From positions 1-27,396 of the forward strand of contig CAIOHJ010000296.1 of the NCBI GenBank assembly GCA_903858085.1: a stretch of DNA of 27,396 nt, written 5' to 3'. Origin of the DNA: an uncultured Chloroflexota bacterium (lineage in GTDB: Bacteria; Chloroflexota; Anaerolineae; Caldilineales; Caldilineaceae). Shown here piece after piece: positions 23,792 through 27,396 of the stretch. The position numbers were made by a program, and so were the translations under genes. Position 1 is the stretch's first letter; the number at the start of each line of letters is the position of its first letter. The notes beneath the pieces are model-generated. The model was not told where the DNA came from and ran no database searches. It was given only the letters and a program-made list of their open reading frames with translations.

Positions 23792-26466
23792 CGGATCAGT
23801 CTGACCAGGTTCTGGGTCGCCTCTTCAAAGGTATCGTCGTGGCTGATCACAAACAGCTGTGTAAACCCGCGCACAGACAGAATCTGTTGTGCCAGGGCTT
23901 CTCGGCGGACGCTGTCCAGATTGGCCGTCGGTTCGTCAAAAAAAGCAATGGTCAAAGTGCTCATCTCCCGCACCAGAGCAAGCCTCACTGCCAGCGCGGC
24001 ACTCATCTGCTCCCCGCCAGAGAGCTGACGAAAACTTCGCTCCACCCCGTCTGTGGTCAGCGTGATGCCATAGTCTGTGCCCCAGCCCAGGATACGTCTG
24101 TGATCGCCCATCAGCTCGCCAAAGATGACCGCCGCCCCTTCACTGACCCGCTGAACCAACGCTCGGGTCACATGGGGCCCGGCCTGCTTGATGGTGCTCC
24201 GGAGAGCCTCCAGGGCCTCTTTCTGGCGGGTCAGCCGGCTCCGCTCGCTCACCAGCTCCCCCCGCCTGACCTGCTCTGCGCGCAAGCTGTTGACCCGCGC
24301 CTCCTCTTCGGCCTGGGCGCGCGTCAACAGGCTCAGGCTTGCCGAAAGGCTGCCTAGCTGCTGGCGCAGCGCTCGTTCTTCTGTCTGCAGCTGCTGGTAG
24401 CTGCTCTGGTCAAAGAGCGCCAGCGCCTCGTCGAACGAAAGCCTGCTGGCGGCCAGGTCGTGCTCAGCCTGGCGCAACATTTCGAGACTCTGCTCGGCAA
24501 TTTTACATCGCTCTCCCCGTCTCTCCGCCAGCTGATAGTGGGAGAGCACTGCCTGGTAGGCAGCTGCATGCTGGCGCAACGCCAGAGCATTCTGCTGCTG
24601 TGCCAGCTCCAGATCTCCAGCTGCTTCCAGTTCGATGCCCAGCACCTGCAGCTGGGCGCGCACGGTGCCCAGACGCTCCACTGCTGCAAAAAGCTCCTGC
24701 TCCAGCGCAGCCCGCCGCGCCGCTTTTTGTGCAGCCAGCACCCTGCGGGTCCGCGGGTCATCGAGCGCAGCAAGCGCCGCGCGCACCTCGGCCAGAGCGG
24801 CGACCTCCCCAGCCAGTTGCTGACGCTCGGCTGCCAGCTCGGCCACTTCCCGGCCGCACTCGGCCACTGCCTGTTCGGCAGCGACGACTTCGGCCAGACG
24901 GGGCAGCCCACGCCACACGGCTTCCAGCCGCTGACGTTCTTGGCCCGCCGCCACCAACAGCTGCTCCTGCTCCGCCAACGCAACACGATCCTGCTCGGCA
25001 GCCAGAGCCAGCGCGCTTTGGCGCTCCAGACTCCGAGCGCGCACATCGCTGCGGTGTGCTGCACTCAACGGCTGTTCGCAAAGGGGACAGAGCGGAGCCT
25101 CGATCCCGGCCAGCGCCACAAGCTGACGCTCCACCTCAGCAAGCACCGTCTGCTGTCGCACAACCCGCTCACGCAGCTGTTCTTGGCTCCCCCGCAGCAG
25201 ACGCTCCCGCTCCGCCCCTGCTGCCATCTGCGCTTCCACGGCCAGCGCCTCCTGATACCGCTGCGCCACAGCCCCATGCCTGATGCGGTGTTGCCGCTGG
25301 CTGTCAGCCAGCATACCCTGCCGCCGTTCCAATTCGGTCAGACGGTTCTCGGTACGTTCCAACAGAGCCGCCGTACGCTCCAGCGACTCCTGTCTCTGCA
25401 CCGCACTGGCCAGCTCACCCACCACAGCCTCCGCAGCCAACGCCTCCGCTCGTTCGTGTTCAAGCTGCTGGCAGCGCGCTGCCGCCAGCGCGATCTCCCT
25501 TTCAAGGCTGGCCTGCCTCTTCGCCAACATGTTGCGGGCCTGTTGACGGGCCTGGAGCTCCTCCTGGGCGGCTTGGGCCGCCACATAGGCATCGTGCCCG
25601 GCTCGGTTGGCAGCAACCGTCGCCACCGCAGCCTCTGCTTCGACACAGGCCTGGCGGTCCCGCTCGCTCTGCACAGACAGCCCACGGACCATCTCTTCCT
25701 GACGTCCTACCTGCGCGCGCCACCCGTCGACCGCCCGCTTGTGCAGCTCCAGCTGCTGCAGCCGCACCTGGTTGGCCTGCAGCGCACGCTCCTGGGTGGC
25801 CTGCAGCTGGTGCAGCTGGGCCAGCTCGAGCGAACGGTGGGCCAACGACTGCTCCAGCTCGGACAATTTTTCCAGACGAGTCTCCAGCACCGCCAGATCG
25901 AGCGCCAGCTCCTTGAGCTGCTCCTCCACTCTCCGCCATGGTTCACGCAGCCGCTCCGCTGCCAGGTTGTAGTCGTCTACCTGCAACAAGGCATCAAAAA
26001 TCCCCTTGCGGTTGCTGGGGGTTTCCGCAAAGGCTGTGGTCAACGTACCTTGCGCGACACCCAGCGCATTGGTAAAGAGGCGCGCCAGGTCAACAGAAAG
26101 GTCTACCCGCAGATGACGGCGCACAAAGGCCAGCACATCGGCCTTCCCTTCACAAAGTTTTTGCCCGAGCTCGACGTCGTGCACACCGTAGAGCGTGCTG
26201 CCCCCAAAACGACGTTCTATCCGGTACGGGCGTTCGTCCAGGCGGCTGAGAAGCGTCACGGCCACCGAACCGCTGCGCGCCCCTTCGCGCACAAATTCCT
26301 GCGCCGTGTACGGCAGCGCATCGAACAAGGCGTAGCCGACCGCCTCGATCAGTGTACTTTTGCCAGCACCGTTTTGCCCGACGATCGCGTTGACCCCTGC
26401 GGTAAAGGCGATTCGGGCATGTTCGTAGCTTTTGACGTTGTTCAATTCCAGTTCGAGAATACGCAC
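23758..26466 (-). CDS. sbcC: SbcC/Rad50-type SMC ATPase
   Basis: 902 residues with the Rad50 layout. The N-terminal half ATPase has Walker A GQNGAGKST (30-38). Long Gln/Glu/Ala/Leu-rich coiled coils flank a central zinc hook CPLC (C460, C463), close to the midpoint. The C-terminal half has the signature LSGGEQ (815-820), Walker B IAFFDEPT with D844-E845, the D-loop NLD and ISHDD. With SbcD it forms an ATP-dependent nuclease that processes hairpins and double-strand ends. The start is GTG at 26466. Its ribosome site AGGAG overlaps the sbcD stop codon, so translation of the pair is coupled. The gene tail overlaps the convergent glycosyltransferase by 34 nt. Confidence 0.94.
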   Translation of the reverse strand: MRILELELNNVKSYEHARIAFTAGVNAIVGQNGAGKSTLIEAVGYALFDALPYTAQEFVREGARSGSVAVTLLSRLDERPYRIERRFGGSTLYGVHDVELGQKLCEGKADVLAFVRRHLRVDLSVDLARLFTNALGVAQGTLTTAFAETPSNRKGIFDALLQVDDYNLAAERLREPWRRVEEQLKELALDLAVLETRLEKLSELEQSLAHRSLELAQLHQLQATQERALQANQVRLQQLELHKRAVDGWRAQVGRQEEMVRGLSVQSERDRQACVEAEAAVATVAANRAGHDAYVAAQAAQEELQARQQARNMLAKRQASLEREIALAAARCQQLEHERAEALAAEAVVGELASAVQRQESLERTAALLERTENRLTELERRQGMLADSQRQHRIRHGAVAQRYQEALAVEAQMAAGAERERLLRGSQEQLRERVVRQQTVLAEVERQLVALAGIEAPLCPLCEQPLSAAHRSDVRARSLERQSALALAAEQDRVALAEQEQLLVAAGQERQRLEAVWRGLPRLAEVVAAEQAVAECGREVAELAAERQQLAGEVAALAEVRAALAALDDPRTRRVLAAQKAARRAALEQELFAAVERLGTVRAQLQVLGIELEAAGDLELAQQQNALALRQHAAAYQAVLSHYQLAERRGERCKIAEQSLEMLRQAEHDLAASRLSFDEALALFDQSSYQQLQTEERALRQQLGSLSASLSLLTRAQAEEEARVNSLRAEQVRRGELVSERSRLTRQKEALEALRSTIKQAGPHVTRALVQRVSEGAAVIFGELMGDHRRILGWGTDYGITLTTDGVERSFRQLSGGEQMSAALAVRLALVREMSTLTIAFFDEPTANLDSVRREALAQQILSVRGFTQLFVISHDDTFEEATQNLVRLIRQGNRTLVVDS

Positions 26467-26474
26467 AAGAAGAG

Positions 26475-26479
26475 CTCCT
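26475..26479 (-). promoter_or_regulatory. Ribosome binding site of sbcC overlapping the sbcD stop
   Basis: On the minus strand the sbcD stop TAG supplies the first bases of AGGAG, which lies 8 nt before the GTG start of sbcC. This fixes the unusual GTG start and ties sbcC translation to termination of sbcD. Confidence 0.75.
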
Positions 26480-27396
26480 ACATCTGTTCTCCGGAGCCAA
26501 CTGACAGCTCATCCAGCAGACGAAGCTGGCCCGCCAGTTCTTCCAGCAACATTTCGGTCGAGGCACCGCTCAACGCCAATTGCTTGAGCGCCAGCGCAGT
26601 TGCCGTCCATTGGGTCGGTGCCCCGGCAAAGCGCAGATCTCGGCCAAACAGCGAAGAAAGCACCGAACGCTCCAGTTCGCTTCGGGTCATCGTTTCGTCG
26701 ACCACAACCGTATCCTCGACACTTTGCAGCAAGCTCTTGACCTGGACAACCAACGGCTGAAAGAGGGTGTGAACCAGATTTTCGATCGCAGCAAAATCCA
26801 AGGCACGGCGGTCAAAGGGCAAAACGCCGGTCAGAGAGAGTTCCACCACAGCGGGCAGGATCTCCATCTGGCTGGCCGCCACTTCTACCGCCAGATCCTG
26901 GGCTTTGCGCCGCAGAAATTCTTCGAGCTGCTGCAACAGTGCTTCCGGCGACTGGGCATGGTCGGTTTTGTAGCGATACTGGCGGAAGGTACGGCGGGGA
27001 AGGTTTCCTCGCAAGAGTTGCTGCCCCCCCTGCGGGCTCTCTGTATCGACATTCACAACCAGATAGCCGCGCGGCGTCCAGAGCGACTCAGCCATCGAAC
27101 AAGCCTCTGGACTGCCTGGGTTGTGGATCCAATGCTCCAAAACAAAGGGTTTGTGGAAATGGCCCAGCGCCACGTAGTCGATCTGCTGGCGCAGCCCCCC
27201 CCACTGGCGGAACGCGACGCCGCCAGCTTTCTCCTCCATTTCCCCTTCGACCCCCGCGTGGGTGACAAAAATGCTGTATTCGACGCCTTCTTTTGGCAGA
27301 ACAGCCAACGCAGCCGCATACGATTCCAGTGCGGTCCCTGTACTGGCGCCGTAGTAACGCATCCCATATACCCGTATGCCGGGCTTTGGCTCGCAA
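26478..27396 (-). CDS. sbcD: SbcD/Mre11-type nuclease, C-terminal part (5' end outside window)
   Basis: The frame is open to the window edge, giving about 305 residues; the N-terminal metallophosphoesterase motifs lie outside. The ATG at 27362 is internal, because in-frame residues before it (KPGIRVYG) continue the family pattern. Visible metal-binding motifs are FVTHAGVEG and ALGHFHKP (the GHxH motif of Mre11), followed by HNPGSPEACSM. The remainder is the DNA-binding capping domain and the C-terminal helices that bind the SbcC coiled-coil base. It partners with the ATPase encoded 11 nt downstream. Confidence 0.9.
   Translation of the reverse strand, partial: CEPKPGIRVYGMRYYGASTGTALESYAAALAVLPKEGVEYSIFVTHAGVEGEMEEKAGGVAFRQWGGLRQQIDYVALGHFHKPFVLEHWIHNPGSPEACSMAESLWTPRGYLVVNVDTESPQGGQQLLRGNLPRRTFRQYRYKTDHAQSPEALLQQLEEFLRRKAQDLAVEVAASQMEILPAVVELSLTGVLPFDRRALDFAAIENLVHTLFQPLVVQVKSLLQSVEDTVVVDETMTRSELERSVLSSLFGRDLRFAGAPTQWTATALALKQLALSGASTEMLLEELAGQLRLLDELSVGSGEQM

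Noticed and set aside
24460..26760. 766-codon open frame on the + strand opposite sbcC and the sbcD tail
   Set aside because: It lies antisense to a gene with complete Rad50 motifs. Its translation is Gln/Leu/Arg/His-rich without domains, and the frame stays open because the sense gene avoids TTA, CTA and TCA codons.

Overview
The window is GC-rich, densely coding bacterial DNA with no RNA genes, insertion sequences or CRISPR arrays that I can see. The best guess at origin is a filamentous member of the Chloroflexota, in the Caldilinea/Litorilinea neighbourhood. This is an inference from secreted multidomain proteins ending in a short 'LYLP/LFLP + hydrophobic' tail, PETPT linkers, a CUT1 sugar transporter paired with GH127, and large GT39-type membrane proteins. 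Nothing in the sequence proves it.

Layout. (1) 1-2556, + strand: two consecutive secreted cohesin-like proteins, the first cut by the window edge, with a perfect hairpin between them and a bidirectional terminator after the second. (2) 8848-2607, - strand: a carbohydrate-uptake locus in the order lacI-type repressor, lipoprotein solute-binding protein, two permeases, GH127 beta-L-arabinofuranosidase-like enzyme. A LacI-type operator lies inside the repressor's own promoter. A stem-loop separates the binding-protein gene from the permeases. No transport ATPase is encoded here. (3) 15180-8951, - strand: a tightly packed operon of two ABC exporter half-transporters forming an asymmetric heterodimer, a soluble GAF-histidine kinase and a receiver-histidine kinase fusion. 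Three junctions are ATGA overlaps or a 4-nt gap. (4) 15415-16773, + strand: an MFS transporter divergent from that operon; the shared control region carries five ACAAT/ATTGT boxes. (5) 17479-16781, - strand: an NrtR-type Nudix/winged-helix regulator. (6) 17654-23791, + strand: an envelope glycosylation cluster made of a UPF0104-type membrane protein, a GT39-like membrane glycosyltransferase, a FlgD-Ig-like lipoprotein and two GT2 glycosyltransferases. (7) 27396-23758, - strand: an sbcD-sbcC (Mre11-Rad50) pair whose sbcC tail overlaps the tail of the last glycosyltransferase by 34 nt.

How the parts work together. Region 2 reads as import of an arabinose-containing oligosaccharide followed by cytoplasmic hydrolysis under local repressor control. 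Region 3 reads as an exporter co-expressed with a cytoplasmic phosphorelay that has no DNA-binding output domain in the window. Region 6 probably builds or transfers a glycan at the membrane, with a dedicated surface lipoprotein. Region 7 is DNA-end processing and is unrelated to its neighbours.
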